Positions 26,785 to 35,673 are shown, numbered from the stretch's first letter. The stretch is 52,434 nucleotides of DNA from Gemmatimonadota bacterium (GCA_020350785.1 CP070722.1:2961550-3013983); one strand, 5' to 3'. Program-made: numbers and translations. The notes: generated by a model not told the origin, from the letters alone.

Positions 26785-26808
26785 GCCCACGGGTAAAGGA
26801 TATGGGCG

Positions 26809-27015
26809 CTACTGCACCTTGAAGGAAAGCGTCACTCTTGCGCGGAAACGAATGGTGCCGCCGTCCTCCACCGTCATGTCGAGTTTGCTGATCTCCGCGA
26901 TGCGGAGGTTCTTGAGGCTCTCGCCTGCCTTATTGACCGCGTTCTTGGCGGCGTCCTCCCAACCCGTGGTGCTCGTGCCCACCAGCTCGATGATCTTGTA
27001 AACGCTATCGGTCAT
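26809..27015 (-). CDS. Dodecin (flavin-storage protein)
   Basis: 68 residues, the full family length. Dodecins form hollow dodecamers that bind and sequester flavins, and in some bacteria CoA. Family features are VYKIIELVGTSTTGWEDAA at the N-terminus and the final strand IRFRARVTLSFKV; Trp19 lies in the TGW motif. An excellent AAGGAGGAG precedes the ATG. It is transcribed singly on the minus strand. Confidence 0.95.
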   Translation of the reverse strand: MTDSVYKIIELVGTSTTGWEDAAKNAVNKAGESLKNLRIAEISKLDMTVEDGGTIRFRARVTLSFKVQ

Positions 27016-27113
27016 GGGTCTCCTCCTTTGTACGTCCGTGGTTAGTTGTGGTACGGTTCTTTACCGTTATGAGAATCGCCGGCACCCCGCGCCAGTCATC
27101 CTATCCGAGGCGG

Positions 27114-27848
27114 CTAGAGCAGCTCCTCGAGCAAGCGGCCAGCCTCTTCGCGCCCCTCGCGCGAGAGGGTGACTCGACCTTCACTCATATACTCGAACAA
27201 GTGACCGGCCGACTCTAGGTGTTGCCTGATGATCTTCTCGGTCGCAGCGACTTTGGGCGCGTAGTCCAGACGGCGAAAGATGCGGCCAATGTCCTTGAGT
27301 GCAACCGCCTTCTTGTGGTGAGCCAGGACCAAGAGCAACTCTTCGACAAACGTCTGAGTCCGCGGCAGCAGCTCGTACGTGAGGATTTCATCTTCCAGAC
27401 CGTCGAAGGTGCTGGCCTCCGTCTGCCGCGGCTTGACGCGCTCGGGAGTCGCTGGACCCAGGGGTTTGACGAAAGTCAGGTCCCCGATGGTATCGTCTTC
27501 AGGCGCGCCCCGCGGAAGTGGCGCAGCGGGAGTCTTCTTGGCGGCGTCGGGTCTTTGCGAATCCAGTGCCGGCCTACCTGGCGCAATGATATCCGGCGGT
27601 GGTGGCGGCGCGCGCTCGACCATGGCCATGTACTCGCGTAATAGTGAGATTCTCTTCTCCGCCGCCTGCGTGTCTCTCTTGAACTCCTCTATCTGCTGTT
27701 CGGCAGCCTCGATGCGACTCTGGGTGGTTTCGATTTCAGCGCGCAACGAATCGACCCGGCTTTGGATCCGCTCGATCTGTTGGAGCGTCGCCGCCAGGGC
27801 AGCTTCTTCCTGAGCGAGCTGCTTTTTGAGGGTTCCCAGGTCTTGCAT
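27114..27848 (-). CDS. Coiled-coil protein with C-terminal winged-helix-like region
   Basis: 244 residues from the ATG at 27848. The longer ORF to 28040 adds a Pro/Arg-rich leader and overlaps the divergent lipoprotein gene, so the short start is preferred. About 1-78 is a strong coiled coil (LKKQLAQEEAALAATLQQI and onwards). About 80-130 is Pro/Ala-rich and disordered. About 165-244 is helical with a possible winged-helix pattern (LVLAHHKKAVALKDIGRIF, HLFEYMSEGRVTLSREG). I do not recognise the family. A cytoplasmic scaffold or regulator is possible. Confidence 0.65.
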   Translation of the reverse strand: MQDLGTLKKQLAQEEAALAATLQQIERIQSRVDSLRAEIETTQSRIEAAEQQIEEFKRDTQAAEKRISLLREYMAMVERAPPPPPDIIAPGRPALDSQRPDAAKKTPAAPLPRGAPEDDTIGDLTFVKPLGPATPERVKPRQTEASTFDGLEDEILTYELLPRTQTFVEELLLVLAHHKKAVALKDIGRIFRRLDYAPKVAATEKIIRQHLESAGHLFEYMSEGRVTLSREGREEAGRLLEELL

Positions 27849-28034
27849 GGGCTGTGCGTTTCGTCGGGGGGGGCGGGGCGGCTGAAGGCCAATGTGTCGG
27901 ACTCCGGAGATTTGAGCAAGAGGGCCCCACGCGAGGCTGGGAATGCTGCGTTGTTTAGGGTCGGGCGGGCTGGTAGATTGACAACTGACTCTCCTGCCGT
28001 GCCGCATCAGCGCCTTGCAAAGTGGGAGCCCGTG

Positions 28035-28676
28035 ATGCATAGCTTCCCGGAGTACCGTGTCATTGCGCTTGCCTGCCTCTTATTGGTGGCCGGTTGCGAC
28101 GATTTTGATAGGGATGAAGCTGCCCTACAGATTCGGGAGAGGTTCTGCGAAGGCTGGCCGTACGGTTGCACCGACAGCACGCGCGTGGTGATCGAGGATG
28201 TCGATGAGACCCGCAACGGCCGACAGGTGGTGTTCCGAGTGGTAGACAGGCGGGATGAGACCGCCAGGCTGTCGGCCGCCTACTTTGAGCTTGAGGGCGA
28301 TGACTGGAGTTTCTTTCTCTTCGAGAACCCGTTCAACGACGCATTCAAGGCCGAGGCCGGCCGATACGCTGAAGACAGCCGGCGCTATAGCGATGCGCTG
28401 ATGGAGCTGAAGTCGAAACAGCGGTGGTTTGTGACAATCTATGGTCGCTATGCGCAAGTGCTGCAAGAGCTGGACAGTGTGAGCTACAAGTCGAGCGATA
28501 TTCCGCTGGAGATGACCGTCATCGGTGATGGATGGGGGGGGCGGATTTCCGGCCGTTACGCGGAATGTGAAATCGAGATCCCCAGCCAGCAGCTTCCGAC
28601 TTGCAGAGGGGTGCTGGCGCGGAATGCTGGGACTGCTGACGGTCCTCTCTCGGAGGCGTTTGGGGCGGAGCGCTGA
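28035..28676 (+). CDS. Small lipoprotein of unknown function
   Basis: 213 residues from the ATG at 28035; a GTG directly before it is an alternative. The signal ends LLLVAGC, lipidated Cys21. The mature part is mixed alpha/beta (RFCEGWPYGCTDSTRVVIED, DDWSFFLFENPFNDAF) with four further Cys that could form disulphides. The in-frame extension back to 27762 lies antisense to the coiled-coil gene and is unlikely to be coding. No known domain is recognised. Confidence 0.7.
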   Translation: MHSFPEYRVIALACLLLVAGCDDFDRDEAALQIRERFCEGWPYGCTDSTRVVIEDVDETRNGRQVVFRVVDRRDETARLSAAYFELEGDDWSFFLFENPFNDAFKAEAGRYAEDSRRYSDALMELKSKQRWFVTIYGRYAQVLQELDSVSYKSSDIPLEMTVIGDGWGGRISGRYAECEIEIPSQQLPTCRGVLARNAGTADGPLSEAFGAER

Positions 28677-28863
28677 GTAGCGGTCCGGATTCGGAATTCG
28701 GCGTAGTCAACGTCCAAGGGAGCAGCCTTACAACCATGAATGCGATCGGCGACTCTAAGATGGAGGGGGGGATCCTCCGCGCACCACTCTCGCGGGAAAT
28801 CCATTTTGCGTCGTAGGTGGCGATGGAATAAGCCATTGGCTAGGTACAGGGTTCGGCTAATCT

Positions 28864-30408
28864 ATGGCTCGTAGTGATTCACGGCTGCGCGCCTTCCTGG
28901 CGGAATTGCAGCGACGTCGCGTATTCCGGGTGGCCGTCGTCTATGCTGTAGTCGCGTTTGGTGTTCTCCAAGTCGCTGATATTGCCTTTCCCGCCCTCAA
29001 ACTGCCGGAGTGGACGATCACCCTGGTCGTGGCTCTTACGCTGCTGGGCTTTCCGGTCACGATGGTCCTGGCCTGGGCCTTCGATATCACACCGCGCGGC
29101 GTGGTAAGGACGGAGCCTTTGGCGGAGGAGTCGGCGCGGCTGCAGCGACCGGGGCGCGCGCTCGCTCTCGTCGCGGTAGGGCTGGTTTCCTTGGTCGCGG
29201 TCGGAGCTGCGGGGTACATCCTGCCGAAGCTGCCAGGTTGGTGGGGCGAGGGTGCGGGGGTCGAGGCCAGCGGGCTGGACCGGGCCAAGCTCGTGGTTCT
29301 GCCGTTCGTCAACCTGGGCCGGACTGTGGACGAGGATTTTGCCGACGGCGTGACGGAAGAGATCACCGCCCGGCTCGCCGGCATCCGGGGTCTCGGGGTG
29401 ATCGCTCGCACCAGTGCAATCCAGTACAAGGACAGTGCGAAGAGCGTCAAGGAGATCGGGGAAGAGCTGGGCGTTGACTACGTGCTGGAGGGCACGGTGA
29501 GATGGGAGAACCTGCCGGACGGCAGCAGCCGCGTCCGTGTGACGCCTCAGCTCATCAAGGTGGCCGACGCGACGCACGTCTGGGCCGAGATCTATGAGGA
29601 GCCGATCTCGAGTGTGTTTGACGTCCAGTCGGAGATAGCGGAGAAGGTCGTGGACGCGCTGGGCCTAGAGTTGATCGGGCCGGAGCGAGAAGCGCTGCGG
29701 GCTGAGCCGACCCGGAATCTGGAGGCCTACAACTACTACCTTCTGGGGAAAGAGTACCTGGCGTCGAGCTCTTCGGCGGCCAGCGCACAGGAGGCGCTGG
29801 AGTTGCTGGAGAAGGCGGTGGAGCTGGATCCGGACTTCGAACTGGCGCAGAGAAGGTTGGCCGAAGCACATGCGAGCCTCTACTGGTCGGAGTTCCGCAT
29901 GCTGTTTGGAGTCAGAAGCCGCGACTACGACGAGACGCTGAGCCGCCTCCAGTTGGATTCCTTCGGGACGGATACGGCGTCGTTCTATCTCGCGAGAGCA
30001 ATCGTGGCAGAGCGGGCCGAACAGGTTGAGTTCGCGAGCGTGAGCTTTGACTCGGCGCGTGTCGACGTGGAGCGGCGCCTGGCCGTCAGCCCTGGAGAGT
30101 CGCGATTGCACGCCCAGCTCGGTTTGGCCTACGCCGGCCTGGGCCGCAAGGATGATGCGGTCAGGGAGGGCCGCCGGGCAGTCGAGCTCCTGCCGATTTC
30201 CGAGGACGCTTACGCGGGCGCGGCGCTAGTCGATAACCTGGCGCACATCTACGTGATGGTCGGGGAATACGAAGCCGCGGTCGACCAGCTCGAAGTGCTC
30301 TTGAACGCAGACGCTCCAGTCACTGTTCCGTGGCTCAACGCCGACCCCACCTGGGATCCTTTGCGGGATCGACCCAGCTTTCAGGCACTGCTGGCGGGCG
30401 ACCAGTAG
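28864..30408 (+). CDS. Membrane-anchored FlgO/TolB-like TPR protein
   Basis: 514 residues, a paralogue of the protein at 8754. Basic start (LQRRRVFRV), membrane hairpin at about 18-75 (VAVVYAVVAFGVLQVADIAF, then LGFPVTMVLAWAFDIT), a third membrane helix at about 96-118, FlgO/TolB N-terminal-like domain at about 138-270 (LVVLPFVNLG, FADGVTEEITARL, LGVDYVLEGTVR, ADATHVWAEIYEEPISSVFDVQSEI), then TPR-like repeats (AQEALELLEKAVELDPDFELA; LAYAGLGRKDDAVREGRRAVELLP). The segment DYVLEGTVR with VWAEIYEEP is characteristic of the domain that follows adenylate-cyclase or DNA-binding modules elsewhere. Neither module is present here, so the role is open. Confidence 0.87.
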   Translation: MARSDSRLRAFLAELQRRRVFRVAVVYAVVAFGVLQVADIAFPALKLPEWTITLVVALTLLGFPVTMVLAWAFDITPRGVVRTEPLAEESARLQRPGRALALVAVGLVSLVAVGAAGYILPKLPGWWGEGAGVEASGLDRAKLVVLPFVNLGRTVDEDFADGVTEEITARLAGIRGLGVIARTSAIQYKDSAKSVKEIGEELGVDYVLEGTVRWENLPDGSSRVRVTPQLIKVADATHVWAEIYEEPISSVFDVQSEIAEKVVDALGLELIGPEREALRAEPTRNLEAYNYYLLGKEYLASSSSAASAQEALELLEKAVELDPDFELAQRRLAEAHASLYWSEFRMLFGVRSRDYDETLSRLQLDSFGTDTASFYLARAIVAERAEQVEFASVSFDSARVDVERRLAVSPGESRLHAQLGLAYAGLGRKDDAVREGRRAVELLPISEDAYAGAALVDNLAHIYVMVGEYEAAVDQLEVLLNADAPVTVPWLNADPTWDPLRDRPSFQALLAGDQ

Positions 30409-30457
30409 CCTAGCGTTACAGGTGGCCCCATCATAAAGGGACTGAGGCCGGTCCCAG

Positions 30458-30474
30458 TGAGGCAAAACGCCTCA
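30458..30474 (+). terminator. Weak candidate terminator after the TPR gene
   Basis: Six-bp stem TGAGGC/GCCTCA with loop AAAAC, 50 bases past the stop; no T run. Confidence 0.25.
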
Positions 30475-30645
30475 ATTCGCGCACCGGCGGCCTGCACGGG
30501 AGCGACGGGCCGGCCGGCCTCGATGCCGTAACGTATTACAGCAGGTGTGATTAGGCGTGAGGGATACGCTGCGGCTACGGGCACGAATGATGCTTGAAGG
30601 ACGGCGCGCCAGTCTAGCCTTTGGAGCCGCGATCGGCGGCGGAAA

Positions 30646-31293
30646 ATGCAGCCTGTGAAAGAGGATCAGGACGCAATCAGCCAGAGACCGCCGGTTCCCG
30701 GTTTGCCCACGTCGGACCAACGAGACCGTGTGACGGCGGAGCTGTGCGAGCATTTCGCGGTTGGCCACATCGGCCTCGATGTGCTGGAGCAGCGGCTGGC
30801 GGTGGTGGATGAGGCGCGAAGTCTGGCGGAGCTCGAGACGCTGGTGGGCGATCTGCCTGTGCTGGCAGCGGTCGCGGCGCCGGTGGCTGAGCTGCCGGCG
30901 GAGCGGGGCTGGGCGCTCGCCGTATTGGGCGGCCGCTCACGGAAGGGAGAGTGGAGGCCGCCGCGTCAGTTGAATGCTGTGGCGGTCATGGGAGGTGTGG
31001 AGCTTGATTTCCGTGATGCGTTGCTGGCGGAAGGGGCGACGCGCGTGACTGCGGTTGCCGTGATGGGTGGAATAAAGATCCTGGTTCCACCCGGATTGCC
31101 GGTGACGGTCCGCGGTATGGGCATCATGGGTGCTGTTGAGGATCATGTGGAGCAACCGGGGGGGTCACGGGCTTCGGAGGCGCCACATCTGGTAGTGACC
31201 GCGCTGGCCTGCATGGGCGGAGTGGAGATCAAGACGCGGGCGAGCAAGAGGATAGAGGAACTCGCGACTAAGCGGAAAGAGCTGAGAAGATGA
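30646..31293 (+). CDS. DUF1707 / LiaF-like C-terminal domain protein
   Basis: 215 residues. About 20-70 fits DUF1707 (PTSDQRDRVTAELCEHFAVG, DVLEQRLAVVDEARSLAEL). About 108-205 fits the cell-wall-active-antibiotic-response/LiaF-like C-terminal fold, with repeated VMGGVELD, VMGGIKI and CMGGVEIK strands and the VPPGLPVTVRGMGIMGAV segment. There is no membrane segment. Its TGA overlaps the ATG of pntA (ATGA), so it is translated with the transhydrogenase. LiaF-type domains report envelope stress in Firmicutes. Why one should precede a proton-pumping transhydrogenase is not known. Confidence 0.82.
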   Translation: MQPVKEDQDAISQRPPVPGLPTSDQRDRVTAELCEHFAVGHIGLDVLEQRLAVVDEARSLAELETLVGDLPVLAAVAAPVAELPAERGWALAVLGGRSRKGEWRPPRQLNAVAVMGGVELDFRDALLAEGATRVTAVAVMGGIKILVPPGLPVTVRGMGIMGAVEDHVEQPGGSRASEAPHLVVTALACMGGVEIKTRASKRIEELATKRKELRR

Positions 31294-32414
31294 AACTCGG
31301 TGTACCAAAGGAAACTGTAGAAGGCGAGCGCCGGGTAGCACTGGTGCCGGCGGCGGTGGCGAAGCTGGTGGAAGCGGGGTTCGAGGTGCTGGTCGAAGCG
31401 GGCGCCGCGGAAGAGGCGTACTTCAGCGACGAAGCGTACCGCGAGGCGGGCGCCACGGTGGTCGATGGGCCGCAAGCTGTGTTCGGGGCGGACGTCGTGT
31501 TCAAAGTTCGGAAGCCCGATCTTACCGAGGTCGGCATGATGCGTGAGGGCTCGGTGCTCATTGGCTTCCTGGAACCACTGACCAGCCCCCAGGTTGTGAA
31601 GGGGCTTGTCGATTGCAAGGTCAGTGCTTTTGCGATGGAGACCGTTCCGCGGATCAGTCGAGCGCAGAAGATGGACGCTCTTTCCTCGCAGGCCAACATA
31701 GCTGGCTACAAGGCTGCTCTGATCGCGGCCAACTCGCTGGCCAAGTTCTTTCCGATGTCGATGACTGCGGCGGGCACGATCCCCCCGGCGAAGGCCTTGG
31801 TTTTGGGTGCGGGCGTGGCCGGACTGCAGGCGATCGCGACGTGTCGGCGACTTGGCGCGAGGGTCGAGGCATTTGATATTCGGCCGGCGGTAAAGGAGGA
31901 GGTCGAGAGTCTGGGCGCCAAGTTCATCGAGATCGAGCTTGGCGAAGAGGAGACGGAAGACGCGGGTGGGTACGGTAAGGAGCTTTCGGAGGAATCACAG
32001 AAGCGGGAGAAGGAAGTTCTCACCGAGCATATAAAGGCGGCCGACATCGTGATTACGACCGCCGCGATACCGGGCAAAGCGGCACCGCGACTGATCGAGG
32101 AAGACGCGGTGAGGGGGATGAAGCTGGGATCCGTCATCGTGGACCTTGCCGCGGAGAGCGGCGGCAACTGCGCTCTAACCGAGGCGGGTAAGGTGGTTGT
32201 GAAGCACGGGGTAACGATACACGGCCCGACGGATCTGGTCAGTTCGATGGCGGTGGATGCAAGCAGTTTGTACTCTCGCAACGTCACCAGCCTGTTCAGT
32301 GAGTTGGTGAAAGATGGCCAGCTCAATCTCGACTTCGAGGATGAGGTCGTAAGCGGTAGTTGTGTGACGCATGGTGGAGAAATCGTCAACGAGCGCGTAA
32401 GAGCGCTGCTGTGA
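31290..32414 (+). CDS. pntAA: NAD(P) transhydrogenase subunit alpha, part 1
   Basis: 374 residues. NAD(H)-binding domain I of the proton-translocating transhydrogenase. N-terminal AlaDH/PNT signature (GVPKETVEGERRVALVPA), family motif FAMETVPRISRAQKMDALSS, and Rossmann motif VLGAGVAGLQA with DIRPAV. The membrane part is a separate gene (pntAB), the three-subunit arrangement seen in many bacteria. The start overlaps the upstream stop by ATGA, and pntAB follows after two bases. Confidence 0.95.
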   Translation: MKLGVPKETVEGERRVALVPAAVAKLVEAGFEVLVEAGAAEEAYFSDEAYREAGATVVDGPQAVFGADVVFKVRKPDLTEVGMMREGSVLIGFLEPLTSPQVVKGLVDCKVSAFAMETVPRISRAQKMDALSSQANIAGYKAALIAANSLAKFFPMSMTAAGTIPPAKALVLGAGVAGLQAIATCRRLGARVEAFDIRPAVKEEVESLGAKFIEIELGEEETEDAGGYGKELSEESQKREKEVLTEHIKAADIVITTAAIPGKAAPRLIEEDAVRGMKLGSVIVDLAAESGGNCALTEAGKVVVKHGVTIHGPTDLVSSMAVDASSLYSRNVTSLFSELVKDGQLNLDFEDEVVSGSCVTHGGEIVNERVRALL

Positions 32415-32416
32415 GG

Positions 32417-32740
32417 ATGGCCGACATGCCAGAAGGACTACTCAACAATCTCTATATCTTCGTGCTCGCCATGTTCACGGGCTTCGAAGTCATTACGAAG
32501 GTGCCGCCGCTCTTGCACACGCCGTTGATGTCGGGATCGAACGCGATCTCGGGCATTTCGGTGATCGGAGCGTTGGTGATCACGGCGGCGGCAGCCGGCG
32601 AGAGCACGTTGATCTTGGTGCTGGGTGTGATAGCAGTTGCCATGGGAATGATCAACGTAGTCGGTGGTTTTCTGGTGACGGATCGCATGCTTCAGATGTT
32701 CAAGAAGAAGGAAACGCCTGGGCAGACGGCGAAGCCCTAG
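32417..32740 (+). CDS. pntAB: NAD(P) transhydrogenase subunit alpha, part 2 (membrane)
   Basis: 107 residues from the ATG at 32417; the ATG at 32426 is a plausible alternative with better spacing from GAGG. Three or four membrane helices (LNNLYIFVLAMFTGFEVITK, SGISVIGALVITAAAAG, LILVLGVIAVAMGMINVVGGF) end in the conserved FLVTDRMLQMFKKK. Conserved phrases PPLLHTPLMSGSNAISGI match the family. It forms part of the proton channel with PntB. Confidence 0.93.
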   Translation: MADMPEGLLNNLYIFVLAMFTGFEVITKVPPLLHTPLMSGSNAISGISVIGALVITAAAAGESTLILVLGVIAVAMGMINVVGGFLVTDRMLQMFKKKETPGQTAKP

Positions 32741-32807
32741 GTGTGGGCGCCGCCGTCTGGCCTGAGGCGGTAGATCACGCGAATTCTAGTTGGGTGGATT
32801 AGCGATT

Positions 32808-34211
32808 ATGAGTTTCTTCACTCTTGCGAACCTGAGCTATCTGGTTGCCGCAGCGCTCTTCATCTTTGGCCTGAAGCGGCTACAGTCGCCGACGACGGCC
32901 AGGTCGGGGAACGTAATGGCGGCCGCTGGTATGGCACTGGCGATCATCGTGACTCTGCTGGAGACCGACTTCGCCAACTGGCAGCTGATCTTGGTGGGCG
33001 CCATCATCGGCGCCCTCATCGGCGGCGTCTCGGCGCAGGCGGTCCAAATGACGGCCATGCCCCAGATGGTCGGTATCTTCAACGGCTTCGGCGGTGGGGC
33101 GTCGGCGCTGGTGGCTATATCCGAGTTCATGCGCCTGTTGAGCCCTCAGCTCACCATGAGCAACGATTCCGGCGTCAGCATCATTCTCGGCACGCTGATT
33201 GGTGGGGTGACCTTTTCGGGAAGCATGGTCGCCTTTGCCAAGCTGCAAGGCCTGATGACGGGCGCACCGATCACCTGGCCGCTGCAGAAGTCGCTGAACA
33301 GCGCTCTGTTGCTGGCCGTTCTGGCCCTGGGTAGTTATGTGGTCTTTTTCGATCAGGGCAATCTCACCGTATTCTACGTGATTATCGGCTTGGCGCTGGT
33401 CCTGGGGGTGACCTCAGTGATTCCCATCGGCGGCGCCGATATGCCGGTCGTGATCTCGCTGCTGAACTCGTACTCGGGTCTGGCCGCCGCGGCCGCCGGG
33501 TTCGTCGTCGACAATCGCGTACTGATCATCGCCGGCTCACTGGTTGGCGCTTCGGGCCTCATCCTGACCAACATCATGTGCGTCGGAATGAACCGCTCGC
33601 TTGCCAACGTGTTGTTCGGCGCTGTGGGTACAGCCGACGTGGGTGCCGGGGGCAGCGTTGGGGCTGGTGCTGCGGCAGGTACGGTGCGTGACGTGTCAGC
33701 GGAAGAGGCCGGTATGATACTGGCCTACGCGAACTCGGTCATCTTCGTGCCGGGCTACGGCATGGCGGTGGCCCAGGCGCAGCACGCGGTTCGCGAGTTG
33801 GCCGATGTGCTGAAGGGGCGAGGCGTCAGGGTGAGCTATGCGATTCATCCTGTCGCCGGGCGTATGCCGGGGCACATGAACGTGCTACTCGCCGAGGCCA
33901 ACGTTCCGTACGATGAGCTGTTCGACATGGATGATATCAACGACGACTTCAAGAATACCACGGTGGCCGTGGTGATAGGAGCAAACGACGTCGTCAACCC
34001 GGCAGCTCGCCACGACACGACGAGCCCGCTCTACGGCATGCCCATCCTCAACGTGGATGAATCAGAGCACATCATCGTGCTGAAGCGGAGCATGAGAGCC
34101 GGTTTCGCGGGCGTGGAGAACGAGCTGTTCTTCCACCCGAAGACGATGATGCTGTTCGGCGATGCCAAGAACTCGGTGACCAAGTTGGTCTCGGAGGCCA
34201 AAGCCGCCTGA
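32808..34211 (+). CDS. pntB: NAD(P) transhydrogenase subunit beta
   Basis: 467 residues from the ATG at 32808 rather than an in-frame TTG at 32790. About 1-270 is the membrane domain (many helices, GFGGGASALVAISEF, GAPITWPLQKSLNSALL). About 290-467 is the NADP(H)-binding domain III: GYGMAVAQAQHAVREL, HPVAGRMPGHMNVLLAEA, ANDVVNPAA and MRAGFAGVENELFF. Together with PntAA/AB it uses proton-motive force to reduce NADP with NADH. It is last in the operon, followed by a large hairpin. Confidence 0.96.
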   Translation: MSFFTLANLSYLVAAALFIFGLKRLQSPTTARSGNVMAAAGMALAIIVTLLETDFANWQLILVGAIIGALIGGVSAQAVQMTAMPQMVGIFNGFGGGASALVAISEFMRLLSPQLTMSNDSGVSIILGTLIGGVTFSGSMVAFAKLQGLMTGAPITWPLQKSLNSALLLAVLALGSYVVFFDQGNLTVFYVIIGLALVLGVTSVIPIGGADMPVVISLLNSYSGLAAAAAGFVVDNRVLIIAGSLVGASGLILTNIMCVGMNRSLANVLFGAVGTADVGAGGSVGAGAAAGTVRDVSAEEAGMILAYANSVIFVPGYGMAVAQAQHAVRELADVLKGRGVRVSYAIHPVAGRMPGHMNVLLAEANVPYDELFDMDDINDDFKNTTVAVVIGANDVVNPAARHDTTSPLYGMPILNVDESEHIIVLKRSMRAGFAGVENELFFHPKTMMLFGDAKNSVTKLVSEAKAA

Positions 34212-34231
34212 ACGTCTTCTAGCCCAACAAT

Positions 34232-34285
34232 CGGCCCGTTCACCTCGGCCCGACCTAGAAGGGACGGCCCAAGGTGAACGGGCCG
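34232..34285 (+). terminator. Terminator of the transhydrogenase operon
   Basis: Fourteen-bp perfect stem CGGCCCGTTCACCT/AGGTGAACGGGCCG with a 26-base loop, 20 bases past the pntB stop; no T run follows. Confidence 0.7.
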
Positions 34286-34469
34286 TAGCCGTACGTCAGG
34301 ACCATCCAGGGTATCAATAGGGCCGCTCCGGGCCGCGGGCAGCCAGTCCAGGACCCCGACCAGGGCGACCCCGCCCACAGGTTCGCCTGTGCTTGTGGCC
34401 ACGCGGCCTTCAAGATAGAATTGCGCCTCCCGAGGGAGATAGATCAGAGTCGGAAAAGGGAGTGGGTTC

Positions 34470-34775
34470 ATGTGGCTTCGTCTGCTGGTTCCTTTCACGC
34501 TGATCTGGCCGGTCTTGGCTCTGGCCGCGGAGGGGACGCGACTGAGACGTTATCAGGCGACGCCGCTCAAGGAGTTGTCGTCGCTACTCCTGTGTATTGT
34601 CGGCTTCTTCGGCTTGTGGCTTGGCCTGCACCAGCTTGGTCAAGCGGTGACGGGGTCCGATGTGGCTGCTATCGTCGCCGCGACGATCCTCTCCCTCGTG
34701 TGCGTGCCCATCCTCCTCTTCCTGAGCTACCGGCTCCTGGGGGTCAAACCGCGGGAAACGGGGGAAGCTCACTGA
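34470..34775 (+). CDS. Small hypothetical membrane protein
   Basis: 101 residues with three predicted hydrophobic helices (about 1-20, 38-58, 66-90) and a charged tail. The ATG is preceded by GGGAG. No family is recognised. It stands alone between the transhydrogenase terminator and the efflux regulator. Confidence 0.5.
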   Translation: MWLRLLVPFTLIWPVLALAAEGTRLRRYQATPLKELSSLLLCIVGFFGLWLGLHQLGQAVTGSDVAAIVAATILSLVCVPILLFLSYRLLGVKPRETGEAH

Positions 34776-34979
34776 ATGCAGGACCAGCCAGGCGCTTTTC
34801 CGGGTTCTCGTGACCGCGGCCCGAGACGGCCGCCACACCGCTCGCCCCGCCGACCCGAACGTCGGCCCCGAAGGCGGGACTCACTGCTCCCCAGGCGCGA
34901 ACTCACCGCGTAGATCCAGGCAGCCGCTGCTGCCAACTCGACTCACCGCTGACCCCGGGGGGCCAGCGAGCGGAGCGGG

Positions 34980-35007
34980 TTGACGGGTAGGCGCGGTTGG
35001 ATATGTT
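34980..35007 (+). promoter_or_regulatory. Candidate promoter of the TetR efflux regulator
   Basis: TTGACG at 34980-34985, a 16-base spacer and TATGTT at 35002-35007. The -10 overlaps the left arm of the dyad at 35005. Confidence 0.55.
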
Positions 35008-35033
35008 AACGGCGTAAAGTTTACACTGTTAAC
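35005..35033. promoter_or_regulatory. 29-bp dyad operator of the efflux locus
   Basis: GTTAAC-N3-GTAAAGTTTAC-N3-GTTAAC, symmetric about 35019. It contains an inner palindrome GTAAA-G-TTTAC and two outer GTTAAC palindromes at equal distance. It overlaps the -10 and ends 13 bases before the TetR start, typical of an autorepression operator. Confidence 0.75.
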
Positions 35034-35046
35034 CGCAGGGGGCGGT

Positions 35047-35673
35047 ATGGCAACCAGAATTGCCGAGCCGGTTCGCGGCACGGACACCGAGGTTGCGATC
35101 CTGGAGTCGGCCCGGGATTTGTTGGCCGAGGGTGGTTTGGCCGCGCTCTCGATGAGGGCGATTGCCGCGCGAGTCGGGGTCAGCGCGACGGCGATCTACA
35201 ACTACTTCGAGAACAAGCAGGACCTGGTGAGGCGCGTCGTCAGCCTGGGCTTCGAGCGGTTCGTGGGATATCTGCGGGCGGCGATAGAAGGGGTTCCCCC
35301 CGGGTCGACGGAGCGGCTTCAAGCGTTAGGCCAGGCGTACATTCGATTCGCCTTGGAGAATCGCGAGTATTTCCGAGTCATATTCGCGTCTCACGCGGAT
35401 TGCCCGACGGACATCGAGGAGCTTCCGGCGGGTGGTGGCTACAATCTCTTTCGGCAGACCGTGGTAGACGCGATGGAATCGGGCGCGATTCGCCGCAGCG
35501 ATCCCGATCTGGTCGTTCTGTACCTTTGGACGCACGTGCATGGCCTTGTGACCTTGCTGCTCTCGTGTGAGCCTAACGCTCGCTGTCGCCACACGGGGGA
35601 GAAACTGAGCGCTCCGGAGTTGTTTGGGCGTTTTGGTGATTTCGTCATCAACGGTCTCAAGGATCGGGGGTGA
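35047..35673 (+). CDS. TetR-family regulator of the efflux locus
   Basis: 208 residues. The HTH is at about 33-56 (LSMRAIAARVGVSATAIYNY, then FENKQDLV). The C-terminal ligand domain resembles the WHG-type TetR C-terminus (RFALENREYFRVIFASH, VLYLWTHVHGLVTLLL). It lies directly behind the 29-bp dyad and in front of a tripartite efflux set. Autorepression and repression of the pump genes, relieved by a pumped compound, is the likely mode and is inferred from position. The next gene starts about 90 bases later. Confidence 0.88.
   Translation: MATRIAEPVRGTDTEVAILESARDLLAEGGLAALSMRAIAARVGVSATAIYNYFENKQDLVRRVVSLGFERFVGYLRAAIEGVPPGSTERLQALGQAYIRFALENREYFRVIFASHADCPTDIEELPAGGGYNLFRQTVVDAMESGAIRRSDPDLVVLYLWTHVHGLVTLLLSCEPNARCRHTGEKLSAPELFGRFGDFVINGLKDRG

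Noticed and set aside
27762..28034. N-terminal extension of the small lipoprotein gene
   Set aside because: It is antisense to the coiled-coil gene and would bury the signal peptide and lipobox in the middle of the protein.
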